Positions 15,717-23,335 of a DNA stretch of 32,110 nt are shown here, piece by piece; the first letter of the stretch is position 1, and every line of letters starts with the position of its first letter. The translations under genes and the position numbers were made by a program. The notes beneath the pieces are model-generated. The model did not search any database. It saw only the letters and a list, made by a program, of their open reading frames with translations, and was not told where the DNA came from. The stretch lies in NCBI GenBank assembly GCA_012974425.1, contig JAAXQE010000318.1, positions 1 to 32,110 of the forward strand. The letters are read 5' to 3'. This DNA is from Geopsychrobacter sp. (lineage in GTDB: Bacteria > Desulfobacterota > Desulfuromonadia > Desulfuromonadales > Geopsychrobacteraceae).

Positions 15717-16205
15717 ATGGGAATCAGAAGTATCGGCCTTGTCTATTTGTTTATCGTCGGCCTGGCATACCTTTGGGCCTTCAGGCGTGATCCGCAAAAG
15801 GCGCAGGCCGCCATAAAAGCCGGCGCAGCATCTCTCTTGAACCTGCTGCCACTCCTGCTGGCAGTCTTCGCTCTGGTCGGCCTGTTTCAGGAATTTCTGC
15901 CACCGCAGATGATTGAATCCCTGTTGGGGCAGGGGAATCGAGCGGCTTCCTTGCTCATCGGTGGTTTAGTCGGCGCCATCTCAATCGGCCCACCCCTGGC
16001 GTCTTACCCGATAGCGGGTTCCTTGCTGGCTAATGGTGCCTGGCCCCCTGCGGTGGCGGCATTCATCATGTCCTGGATCTCTGTCGGAGTGGTTACTCTG
16101 CCCTTTGAGGCGAGTATTTTCAGTTGGCGTTTTGCCCTGTTGCGCAATGCGCTGACCCTGATTGCGGCGCTTTTTTGCGGTCTGCTCCTGGGAGGATTTC
16201 TGTGA
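15717..16205 (+). CDS. Half-size membrane permease, first of a tandem pair
   Basis: A 162-aa integral membrane protein with about four to five helices. The ATG at 15717 (MGIRSIGLVYLF) has AAGGA in front; the track's earlier codons lack one. It resembles one half of the two-part COG0701-type permeases, whose full-length members move arsenic or other solutes. The signature region is GLVGAISIGPPLASYPIAGSLLANGAWPPAVAAFIMSW. The cysteine motif of ArsP-type permeases is absent, so arsenic transport is not implied. The second half is encoded by the next gene, which overlaps this stop (GTGA) and shares the same internal pattern (GA-x-x-IGP...P...SL). The two probably form a heterodimer. The substrate is unknown. 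Confidence 0.8.
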   Translation: MGIRSIGLVYLFIVGLAYLWAFRRDPQKAQAAIKAGAASLLNLLPLLLAVFALVGLFQEFLPPQMIESLLGQGNRAASLLIGGLVGAISIGPPLASYPIAGSLLANGAWPPAVAAFIMSWISVGVVTLPFEASIFSWRFALLRNALTLIAALFCGLLLGGFL

Positions 16206-16723
16206 GTAAATCCAGCTCAGTTTTCAGCTGGCTTAGGCAGCAGCGCATGCTCTGTGCGGTCTGTCTCATCTATCTCTGGGCCTGGTCTCTGGCACCGCAC
16301 AAGGCCTTGTCCGCGCTGCAGGCAGGGATGAACCTGTTTATCTCGGTCACAATCCTGATCGCAGCAGTTTTTGCTTTAGTCGGTCTGATTCAGGTCTGGA
16401 TAGGTCGCGATATGATCGCCGCGGTTCTGGGACCTGAAGGGGGAGTGAAGGGCCTGTTGATTGCGGTCGGCTGTGGAGCGATATTGATCGGCCCGGCTTA
16501 TGTCATCTTTCCGTTGCTGATGAGCTTGCGGAGACTCGGGGCACGCTGGGCGGTGGTGGCGATAGTTCTGGCCGCATACGCTCTGAAGCCGCAGATGTTG
16601 CCGATAGAGGCAGAGTTTCTCGGTTTGCCCTTTGCCCTGGTGCGTGGTGGGTTAACCCTGCTGCTGGCGATTCCGCTAGGATTGGCGGTCGAGTGGTTTA
16701 TGCCGGAGGAGGAATCCCTCTAG
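16202..16723 (+). CDS. Half-size membrane permease, second of a tandem pair
   Basis: A 173-aa membrane protein with four to five helices, starting with GTG overlapping the previous stop by four bases, so the pair should be translated together. It is recognisably paralogous to its partner: both begin with a YLWAWS or YLWAFR helix, then a VFALVGL helix, a GAxxIGPxxxxxPxxxSL stretch (here CGAILIGPAYVIFPLLMSLRRLG), and end with a small-residue helix. The C-terminus is acidic (PEEESL). Split permease halves like this are seen in other Desulfuromonadales-type and clostridial genomes as general knowledge; what they carry is unknown. It converges with the hydrolase gene, with 42 bases between. Confidence 0.8.
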   Translation: MSKSSSVFSWLRQQRMLCAVCLIYLWAWSLAPHKALSALQAGMNLFISVTILIAAVFALVGLIQVWIGRDMIAAVLGPEGGVKGLLIAVGCGAILIGPAYVIFPLLMSLRRLGARWAVVAIVLAAYALKPQMLPIEAEFLGLPFALVRGGLTLLLAIPLGLAVEWFMPEEESL

Positions 16724-16765
16724 GATTGTCCGACAGTCTCCTGGTAGCCAGTGTCGCTGCCCGCT

Positions 16766-17509
16766 TCAGAGTTGGAGTTGCAGACCGTCTCGGGCTATCT
16801 CCAGCTCGATGGAGTGTCGTTGTTTGTCGATCATTGGACCGGTGTGGGTCAGAATGATGCGTTCTGCGCTCAGCTCGGCCAGATGCTGCTTAAGGGTCAG
16901 GTAGTCGAGATGCCCGGTGCTGGGTTGGTCGTAGTTGCAACACTCACAGATGAAGAGATCACTGCCTTTACTCAGCTCGATCAAGGAGTTATTCCAGCTG
17001 GTGTCGCCAGAGTAGGCGATTGTCCGGCCAGCCATTTTAACCCGCAAGGCGTAAGCGCCAGGCTGCTGAGCATGGCTGACGGCAAAGGTCGAAAGGGTAA
17101 AGGACTCCGCGACCGACTCATTTCGGACATCGAGCAGATGATATTCGACCACGAAGGGGAGGGGCCCATCCAAGGTTCCGGGGTAAAAGACTCTACAGGC
17201 TTCAACGACGCGACCTTCTGTCCCGGCAGGGCCATAGATGTGCAAGGGTTTGCTGCGCTTGCTGACAAAGATGGCGTCAAGCAGCAAAAACGGCAGACCG
17301 CCAAAATGGTCGCCGTGCAGATGGGAGATGGCAACAGAGTCGATCTGATTGCTGTTTAAGCCACAACGCTGCAGGCCGGTGAGCAGCGTTACGCCGCAAT
17401 CGAGAAGCAGACCATGGGTCTGCGACTCGATAAAAATACCACTCTGCAGGCGTCCGCCACTTGAAAATGCATCACCGCTCCCGATAAATGTCAGATTCAG
17501 TGGTTTCAT
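16766..17509 (-). CDS. Metallo-beta-lactamase-fold hydrolase (RNase Z-like group)
   Basis: Cytoplasmic zinc-dependent hydrolase of unknown substrate, 247 aa from MKPLNLTFIGSGDAF. This start sits one base after the stop of the DsbA-like gene, pointing to translational coupling; the track's start would run into that gene. The metal site is complete: SHLHGDH (His63, His65, Asp67, His68), the third-motif His (FAVSHAQQPGAYAL), Asp in AYSGDTSWN, and a final His in ILTHTGPM. The TFIGSGDAF...LLLDCG opening resembles the RNase Z/ElaC and PhnP-like branch, but the tRNase exosite is not visible, so it should not be called RNase Z. It is last in the aroC - DsbA-like - hydrolase unit. Confidence 0.88.
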   Translation of the reverse strand: MKPLNLTFIGSGDAFSSGGRLQSGIFIESQTHGLLLDCGVTLLTGLQRCGLNSNQIDSVAISHLHGDHFGGLPFLLLDAIFVSKRSKPLHIYGPAGTEGRVVEACRVFYPGTLDGPLPFVVEYHLLDVRNESVAESFTLSTFAVSHAQQPGAYALRVKMAGRTIAYSGDTSWNNSLIELSKGSDLFICECCNYDQPSTGHLDYLTLKQHLAELSAERIILTHTGPMIDKQRHSIELEIARDGLQLQL

Positions 17510-17510
17510 C

Positions 17511-18368
17511 TCATTGTTGCCGGGTTGCTTGTGCCGGAGTGACCTGACGTAATTCTTCATCGATCAGCCGGCTGAACCCTGCCATGCTACGTTCCGGTAG
17601 CAATCTACCATTAATGAAAACTGTTGGTGTGCCGCGGACTCCGATCGCCGATCCTTCTTTGATATCGCGATTGAGAAGTTCGTTCGTGATAGGGTCGATC
17701 CGGTCCTTTTTCAACTGCTCCATATCGAGCCCGGCCTGGGCAGCGAGATCATCGATTTTCTTCGGATTGAGACTGTTGTAGTTCGCGAAGAGCAGGTCGT
17801 GGAGTTCCCAGAACTTACCCTGTTTGTCGGCAGCAAGAGCGGTCAGGGCGGCGTTGCGCGCGTTGCGATGGTTCCCCAGGGGGAAGTTCTTGAACACCAG
17901 CTTAACCTGGCCGGCATACTTTTCAATAACCTGCTTGAACAATGGAACTGCCTTGGCGCAATAGGGGCATTCAAAATCATCGTAGACGACAATCGTAACC
18001 GGAGCGCTCTCGTCACCGAGGAAAGGAGAGCCGCTGATATCGATCTCTTGTGAGACTTCGAGCAAGGCGATCACCGCCTGTTTCTTGGCGGTTTTTTGTA
18101 AGAGCAGATGCTGAGGGCCCAAGGGACTAATCTGGTCGACTTCGGGATCAACCGCAACCCTTCCCTGCAGTTCACCGCCGATGGCGTAGATCAGGATCTG
18201 GCTGTCTTCGGTCAGGACATAGAGTCGGCGTCCATCAGCGGTGCTGGTCAACTGTTTGGGGGTTGACTCAAGTTGCATGGTCTTCAATTCCTGAAGCTTG
18301 ACCACGCCAGCAAAAGAGGGTGTTGTCCAGATAAGCAATGTCAGGATTAGCAGTGATAACCGGCGCAT
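17511..18368 (-). CDS. Secreted DsbA-like thiol-disulfide oxidoreductase
   Basis: Periplasmic thioredoxin-fold protein, 285 aa, that forms or reshuffles disulfides. The start is the ATG with AAGGAGA in front, giving a signal peptide (MRRLSLLILTLLIWTTPSFA). Residues 21-110 are an unusual N-terminal beta-rich domain with short repeat-like strands (LVVLTEDSQILIYAIGGELQGRV pattern), reminiscent of a beta-propeller or barrel piece. The DsbA domain follows: active site CPYC (134-137, in YDDFECPYCAKAVPLF) and the cis-proline loop RGTPTVFING. The helical insertion between them is present. The domain resembles DsbA/DsbG-family thioredoxins with an added N-terminal sensor-like module. It is cotranscribed between aroC (32-base gap) and the hydrolase (1 base). 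Confidence 0.9.
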   Translation of the reverse strand: MRRLSLLILTLLIWTTPSFAGVVKLQELKTMQLESTPKQLTSTADGRRLYVLTEDSQILIYAIGGELQGRVAVDPEVDQISPLGPQHLLLQKTAKKQAVIALLEVSQEIDISGSPFLGDESAPVTIVVYDDFECPYCAKAVPLFKQVIEKYAGQVKLVFKNFPLGNHRNARNAALTALAADKQGKFWELHDLLFANYNSLNPKKIDDLAAQAGLDMEQLKKDRIDPITNELLNRDIKEGSAIGVRGTPTVFINGRLLPERSMAGFSRLIDEELRQVTPAQATRQQ

Positions 18369-18400
18369 AAATTCTCCTTGTTTATGAAACAATGAAATGG

Positions 18401-19486
18401 TCAGAGCGGTTGGCGCATCTTCTGGATCAGAGCCAGATCGGCAATTACCAGGGCGGCCATCGCTTCAACGATCGGCACGGCGCGCGGAACAACACAGGGA
18501 TCATGACGGCCCTTGGCTTCAAGGGTTGCAGCCTCTCCCTGATAATCGACCGTTTGTTGGGCCAGGCCGATGGTTGCTGGTGGCTTGAAGGCAACCCTGA
18601 AATAGACATCCTCGGCGTTTGAAATTCCACCCTGCACACCGCCGCTCCGATTGGTCAAGGTGGCCAGGCGACCGTTCTTGAAGCAGTAGGGATCATTATG
18701 CGCCGAGCCACGCATTTTCGCGCCTGCAAAGCCATAGCCGACCTCAAACCCCTTGGTCGCAGGGATGGAGAGCATGGCGTGGGCCAACCGAGCCTCGAGC
18801 CGATCGAAGGCTGGTTCACCAAGCCCGGCGGGCAGATTTCGGCAGACGCAGGTCAGGACGCCTCCAATCGAGTCCTGCTCGGCGCGAGCGGTCAGAATTT
18901 GTTCGGACATCAATTGTGCCGCAACCGGATCTGGACAGCGCACATCATTCGCGTCGACCAGATCGCGGGTCAGATTGGCATGGTCGACATCCTGGGCATC
19001 AATCTCTCCTACCGAGCTGACCCAGGCGATTATCTCTATCCCATATTCCTCGGCGAGAAATTTTTCGGCGATGGCCCCCGCCGCGACCCGGCCGATCGTT
19101 TCACGTGCGCTCGAGCGACCTCCGCCACTTGACGCATGGATGCCATACTTCTGACGATAGGTCAGATCTGCGTGGGACGGCCGCGGGATCTGGCTCATTG
19201 AGCCGTAATCTTGCGGGCGTTGATCTTTGTTTCGGACCAACAGGCCGATCGGGGATCCAAGCGTCAGGCCATTTTCGACTCCCGAGAGAATTTCAACCTG
19301 ATCGGCTTCATCGCGATCGGTCGCTAATTTATTTTGCCCGGGACGTCTCCGATCCAGTTGAATCTGGATGTCGGCGGGTTCAAGCTTCATGCGTGGCGGA
19401 ACACCATCCACTACGACGCCGACGCCTGCGCAGTGGGATTCACCAAAGGTCGAAATTCGAAAAAGGGTACCAAGACTGCTCGACAT
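18401..19486 (-). CDS. aroC: Chorismate synthase
   Basis: Last step of the shikimate pathway: anti-1,4-elimination of phosphate from EPSP to give chorismate, using reduced FMN. The 361-aa form starting [21 protein letters not shown] is chosen because this is where all family members begin; the extra 13 residues of the track's start are not family-like. Family signatures seen are [17 protein letters not shown], the [22 protein letters not shown] block, [43 protein letters not shown], and [22 protein letters not shown] near the end. No in-frame damage. It is probably the first gene of a three-gene minus-strand unit, followed by the DsbA-like protein, although no good promoter could be fixed upstream. 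Confidence 0.97.
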   Translation of the reverse strand: MSSSLGTLFRISTFGESHCAGVGVVVDGVPPRMKLEPADIQIQLDRRRPGQNKLATDRDEADQVEILSGVENGLTLGSPIGLLVRNKDQRPQDYGSMSQIPRPSHADLTYRQKYGIHASSGGGRSSARETIGRVAAGAIAEKFLAEEYGIEIIAWVSSVGEIDAQDVDHANLTRDLVDANDVRCPDPVAAQLMSEQILTARAEQDSIGGVLTCVCRNLPAGLGEPAFDRLEARLAHAMLSIPATKGFEVGYGFAGAKMRGSAHNDPYCFKNGRLATLTNRSGGVQGGISNAEDVYFRVAFKPPATIGLAQQTVDYQGEAATLEAKGRHDPCVVPRAVPIVEAMAALVIADLALIQKMRQPL

Positions 19487-19731
19487 GTTGACAACAGGCT
19501 CCTTGTTAGTGTGTCGATTGAACACTGAATATAACAGATTTAGTGACAGGGGTGTAGTTTGTCAGAATTGTGCAGCAGGCAGAAATGTTTTATCGGAATT
19601 AAATTTTTTTACCGCTGATAAAATATTTCTTGACCAATCCGCTGTTCCGGGGTATATCGATGAGCGTGGATGCAACTTACAGTTCTGCTCGCTCGATTTC
19701 TGTGACAGCTCCATTTATGTCTCTCCAATTT

Positions 19732-19762
19732 GCGCCCTGTTGCCCGACAGGGCGCCATTTTT
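19732..19762 (+). terminator. Orphan terminator-like hairpin
   Basis: GCGCCCTGT / ACAGGGCGC (9-bp stem, TGCCCG loop) is followed by ATTTTT. It points in the plus direction, but no intact plus-strand gene ends here. It may be left over from a lost gene or be a structured RNA in the gap upstream of aroC. Confidence 0.55.
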
Positions 19763-19821
19763 ATCCTCCTAAAACCATATCAGTATATTAATCCTGCTTG
19801 TAGTTGTTTTGGACGCGGCCA

Positions 19822-19957
19822 ATGGCTGATCTTCGGCACTTCATTGCGGGGTTTAGGCGTTTTTAGCAGCTACTCTCTGGCGACAACGAACGTCTAGACG
19901 CTAACCTGGTTAAGGGGCAGAATCCCCAAATGCTGTTTATTTGCTGCTCTGATCCAG
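19822..19957 (+). pseudogene. Decayed N-terminus of a beta-carbonic anhydrase
   Basis: Read in one frame, this stretch gives MADLRHFIAGFRRF, a TAG stop, then NERLDANLVKGQNPQMLFICCSDP. This matches the start of bacterial beta-carbonic anhydrases: the F-x-x-GF-x-RF opening, then LxxGQ-x-P-x-xLxIxCSDSR, whose Cys and Asp bind the catalytic zinc. Here the conserved SDSR is replaced by SDP, after which the homology breaks. There is an internal stop and nothing of the rest of the enzyme (no HxxC ligand pair), so it is a dead fragment joined directly to a histidine-kinase fragment. Confidence 0.7.
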
Positions 19958-20129
19958 GTGGCGATCTGTGAGATGCGCAATAGCAACGATCTGATCGTTA
20001 TTGAACGATCAGGGCATCGGGATGAGTATTGTCACGCAGATTATTGGCGGGCATGGCGGTGAGATCGAGATTATTAGTCATCCGGATAATGGCATCCGAG
20101 TCGAGCTCCGTCTACCATTACCCGCCTGA
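19958..20129 (+). pseudogene. Decayed C-terminus of a sensor histidine kinase
   Basis: Two frames together give VAICEMRNSNDLIVIE and then DQGIGMSIVTQIIGGHGGEIEIISHPDNGIRVELRLPLPA followed by a stop. This is the end of a histidine-kinase ATPase domain: the strand before the D-x-G-x-G box, then the second glycine box (GIGMSIV), the HGG motif, and the closing RVELRLP. The first glycine box and about 30-40 residues between the two parts are missing, and the frame shifts at about 20004. The DHp/His domain is absent, so this is a remnant. With the carbonic anhydrase fragment before it, it fills the otherwise gene-free gap of 19487-20178; the rest of the gap shows nothing else clear. Confidence 0.75.
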
Positions 20130-20178
20130 GCATTTCGCGCCCCTCCCCTTTAAAACAGCCTGGATTTATAGTCTCAGC

Positions 20179-22092
20179 TTAATTAATTTGAATGATGGCA
20201 CCGTCTTTGATCTTAAGCTGGAAGAGGACCTTGTCGGCTTCTCCGGTAAAATCGAAGCTGGTAGCGCCGGTGACGCCGGGATAGCCTTTCAGCTCAGCAA
20301 TGGCGTCGCGCAGGCTGGCTCGGTCGGTAATCTCTGGATTGTCGAGTTGGCCGAAGAGGATGTTAGCCGAATCGAAGGCCTGTGCTTCAAGAATAGAGGG
20401 TTCTTCGTCGTAGGTTTCAACGTAGGTATCGATAAATTCCTTGACGAAGGGGTATGGACTGTCGAGGAAAAACCCGTCAACAAAAACAGCCCCTTCAACA
20501 TGTCGGCCAGCCAAGCGGAGCAGATCGGGAGAGTTCCAGCCGTTGATCCCCAAGAGTGGCAGGTCTTGAATGCCGTAGAAGGCGAGCTGGGGGGCAATCA
20601 GGCCGATCCGATCTGCATAGTCGGGGAGAAAGAGCGCATCGAAGGTTGTTGAGGGATACTCGGGATGCTCAGGCAGAAAGAGATCGTCGAGGAGATCCTC
20701 TTCGCTCTTTTGGCGGTAATCGGTTTTTCTCCGTTCATCCGATTTCCCCATCAGGTGCAGAATCTGGCTACGAAAGTCGTTGGCCTCTTCAGGGTAGCTC
20801 TGCTCATCGATGACCAGCCCGCCCAGCTTGAGGACCTCTTCAGAGAAGAGTTCTGCCATCTCACGGCCGAGACGATTATCCGGAGCGAGAACGCCGAAGG
20901 AATGTAGTCCCTGCTGCAAAATTGCGTAGCGTGCCAGTGCGCGTGCCTGCAGCCTTGTTGTCAACGAATTGCGAAACACAAATGACCCGACCTCAGGGAT
21001 AGAGGCACGCTGTGAGAGCGCCAGCAGTGGTGTTTCATTCTGTTGGGCACTGGCCGAGGCTGCGATAGCTGCGGCACCAGTCAGCGGGCCGAGAATCGCC
21101 ATTACCCGCTCCTCGTTCGCCAAGGCTGTCGCGGCATTACGCGCTCTCGCAGGATCCCCCTGGGTGTCGCGATAGATTACCCGCAGGGGGGGATTGTCAG
21201 AATTGTGAAGCTTGAGGGCGAGCTCTATCCCCCGTTTTACCAGGGTACCAAAGGCTGCATAGCGTCCCGTCAGTGGCAGAAGTACGCCGATGGCATCCCG
21301 CTGGAGCCAGGCACCCTGACTAAAGCGATCCATCAGTTGTGCTGCTTCGTCGCGCCAGGGGAAGGAGATCTGGCTGGAGAGGATCTGTTGCAGATATTTA
21401 AGAGCTTCCTGCTGATCACTATCGACCAGAGCCTTGCGCGCAAGCTGCAGGCGGGCATCCTGTCCGATCGGGCCATTTCTGAAAAGAAAGCTTGCTTCGC
21501 TCAGCAGGCTGGCGTCGTTATTTTCCTGCAGCAGCGAGTGGACGCGTTCCAGCAGTTTTTCGCGATTATTCGCGGCGCGAAGCGCCTGGTTGTAAAAGTA
21601 AAGAGAGCGCAGCGGGTCCTCGAGCCGTTCATAGGCGAGAGCCATCCCTTCAAACAGGTACTGCTGGTCCGCCGGGCTGAAGGTCTGATTTACAACCTGG
21701 CGTAATTGGCTGAGTCCGGGGCTGATTTCACCCGCCATGACCAGGCTGTAGCCGATCAGTAAACGCACTTCACTGGAACGTTCTTCTTCGGTCACCCGCT
21801 CAAGGTAGAGCAGGGCATCTGAAAAGCGGTTCTGGGCGAGGAATATCCGGCCGAGATAGGCATAGGCCTGGGCGGCATCGGCGGAACCGTGATGGCGCAG
21901 CACAAAGCTGCGAAACCGCGATAATGCCAATGTCTGATCGCCGTTACGGTAAGCAGCCTTGGCTGCCGCGAAGGCCTCTTCGGCTGCGGCACGTTGGGCT
22001 ACAGATTGATCGCGCGCAGCAAAGGAGGTTGCAGGCAGGCCGGCAATAATCAACAGGAAAAAAAACAAAAGCCTAAGCAGATAAGGTTTCAT
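20179..22092 (-). CDS. LpoA-like protein: TPR region plus periplasmic-binding-fold domain
   Basis: Envelope protein of 637 aa combining an N-terminal tetratricopeptide-like helical region (about 30-240) with a type-1 periplasmic-binding fold (about 268-637, opening IGVLLPLTGRYAAFG). This is the architecture of LpoA, which stimulates peptidoglycan synthase PBP1A from the outer membrane, and of related binding proteins without a transport role. The start used (MKPYLLRLLFFFLLIIAGLPATSFA) is a signal peptide; the track's start would overlap dnaJ. No lipobox cysteine is visible, so unlike LpoA it may be soluble in the periplasm. It lies 31 bases after dnaJ on the same strand and could be read from the heat-shock operon. 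A role in peptidoglycan synthesis is family inference only. Confidence 0.85.
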   Translation of the reverse strand: MKPYLLRLLFFFLLIIAGLPATSFAARDQSVAQRAAAEEAFAAAKAAYRNGDQTLALSRFRSFVLRHHGSADAAQAYAYLGRIFLAQNRFSDALLYLERVTEEERSSEVRLLIGYSLVMAGEISPGLSQLRQVVNQTFSPADQQYLFEGMALAYERLEDPLRSLYFYNQALRAANNREKLLERVHSLLQENNDASLLSEASFLFRNGPIGQDARLQLARKALVDSDQQEALKYLQQILSSQISFPWRDEAAQLMDRFSQGAWLQRDAIGVLLPLTGRYAAFGTLVKRGIELALKLHNSDNPPLRVIYRDTQGDPARARNAATALANEERVMAILGPLTGAAAIAASASAQQNETPLLALSQRASIPEVGSFVFRNSLTTRLQARALARYAILQQGLHSFGVLAPDNRLGREMAELFSEEVLKLGGLVIDEQSYPEEANDFRSQILHLMGKSDERRKTDYRQKSEEDLLDDLFLPEHPEYPSTTFDALFLPDYADRIGLIAPQLAFYGIQDLPLLGINGWNSPDLLRLAGRHVEGAVFVDGFFLDSPYPFVKEFIDTYVETYDEEPSILEAQAFDSANILFGQLDNPEITDRASLRDAIAELKGYPGVTGATSFDFTGEADKVLFQLKIKDGAIIQIN

Positions 22093-22123
22093 GCTGAGTC
22101 CATTTGTAGGGTGTGACGACTTT

Positions 22124-23239
22124 TCAGCCGAACAGTTCCTTAACCTTATCAAAAAAACCTTTGCCGAGGGGGTGGATATCCTCACCACTCACGGCAGCGA
22201 ATTCTTCAAGAAGTTCGCGTTGGCGCGCATCGAGTTTGGTTGGTACTTCTACGCGCAGGATTACCATCTGGTCGCCACGCCCGTAGCCCTGCAGCGAGAC
22301 GATCCCCTTGCCGGGTAACTTGAAAATCTTACCACTTTGCGTTCCTGCGGGGACCTTGATGGAGACTTTCCCCTCGAGGGTTGGCACGTCGATTTCACAA
22401 CCGAGAGCGGCTTGCACAAAAGAGATTGGGACTTCACAGATGACATCCTGTCCTTCCCGTTCAAAAATGGGATGGTCCTCAACGGTGATGACAACGTAGA
22501 GATCACCGGAAGGTCCACCCTGCGCCCCTGCTTCCCCTTCACGGCTGAGTTTAAGCCGTGTGTCAGTTTCGACTCCAGCCGGAATCTTCAGGGACAGGCT
22601 ACGTTTCTTTTTGATCAGGCCCGAGCCGTGACAGTCGGGGCAGGGATCGGCAATGATTTTTCCTGCGCCTCGACAGTCAGGACAGGGTCTGGTCATCGTG
22701 AAAAAGCCCTGCTGAAAGCGAACCTGGCCCTGCCCGCGACAGGTATTACAGGTTTGAGCTTCGGTCCCTTTGCGCGCGCCCGAACCGTTACAGCTTTCGC
22801 AGGCCTGCTTGCGCGGGAGTTGCAGGTTTTTTTCTGCACCAAAGGCGGCATCTTCAAAAGATATTGTCAGGTTGTAGCGCAGGTCATCGCCACGTTGACC
22901 CCGGCTACTTCCACGTCGTGACCCACCACCGAAGACATCACCAAAGATGTCGCCAAAGATATCTTCGAAGGGGGAACCTCCGAAGTCGAATCCGCCGCTA
23001 GAGAATCCGCCGCCATTCATGCCTGCGTGACCGTATTGGTCGTAGGTTGCGCGCTTCTGGGCATCGGCAAGCACAGCGTAGGCTTCGCTCAATTCCTTGA
23101 ACTTCTCTTCGGCCGGTTTGTCTCCCGGATTTTTATCGGGATGAAACTTAATCGCCAGACGGCGGTAGGCCTTTTTGATTTCGGTGTCACTCGCGTTGCG
23201 GTTGACTTCGAGGATTTCGTAATAGTCACGTTTAGACAA
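22124..23239 (-). CDS. dnaJ: Chaperone protein DnaJ (Hsp40)
   Basis: Co-chaperone that delivers unfolded proteins to DnaK and stimulates its ATPase. At 371 aa it has the full type-I layout: J domain with HPD (33-35, [10 protein letters not shown]), a Gly/Phe-rich linker ([21 protein letters not shown]), four CxxCxGxG zinc repeats ([32 protein letters not shown]), then the client-binding C-terminal domains. It is the fourth gene of hrcA-grpE-dnaK-dnaJ, 96 bases after dnaK with a perfect hairpin in the gap. The Shine-Dalgarno match before its ATG is poor. The reading frame is intact and of normal length. Confidence 0.98.
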   Translation of the reverse strand: MSKRDYYEILEVNRNASDTEIKKAYRRLAIKFHPDKNPGDKPAEEKFKELSEAYAVLADAQKRATYDQYGHAGMNGGGFSSGGFDFGGSPFEDIFGDIFGDVFGGGSRRGSSRGQRGDDLRYNLTISFEDAAFGAEKNLQLPRKQACESCNGSGARKGTEAQTCNTCRGQGQVRFQQGFFTMTRPCPDCRGAGKIIADPCPDCHGSGLIKKKRSLSLKIPAGVETDTRLKLSREGEAGAQGGPSGDLYVVITVEDHPIFEREGQDVICEVPISFVQAALGCEIDVPTLEGKVSIKVPAGTQSGKIFKLPGKGIVSLQGYGRGDQMVILRVEVPTKLDARQRELLEEFAAVSGEDIHPLGKGFFDKVKELFG

Positions 23240-23258
23240 AATGGAATGGTTCCTGTAG

Positions 23259-23286
23259 CAACCCGGCAGCAGAGGCTGCCGGGTTG
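23259..23286 (-). other. Perfect hairpin between dnaK and dnaJ
   Basis: CAACCCGGCAGC and GCTGCCGGGTTG form a 12-bp stem with a 4-base loop, but no T run follows in the direction of transcription. It is therefore not a classical terminator. It may shield the dnaK mRNA end, be a processing site, or partly attenuate dnaJ. Confidence 0.6.
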
Positions 23287-23335
23287 AGGTTTAGAGATGG
23301 TACTTGTTCAGGATGATCTGAAGTTGCGGCTGTGC

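Noticed and set aside
19368-19772. 134-aa plus-strand ORF across the aroC start and gap
   Set aside because: Its first part is antisense to aroC, it has no ribosome site, and the gap part shows no homology. It ends near the orphan hairpin, but that alone does not make it a gene.
20029-20652. 207-aa plus-strand ORF over the LpoA-like gene
   Set aside because: It is a shadow on the complement of a well-supported protein, and is out of frame with the kinase fragment it overlaps.
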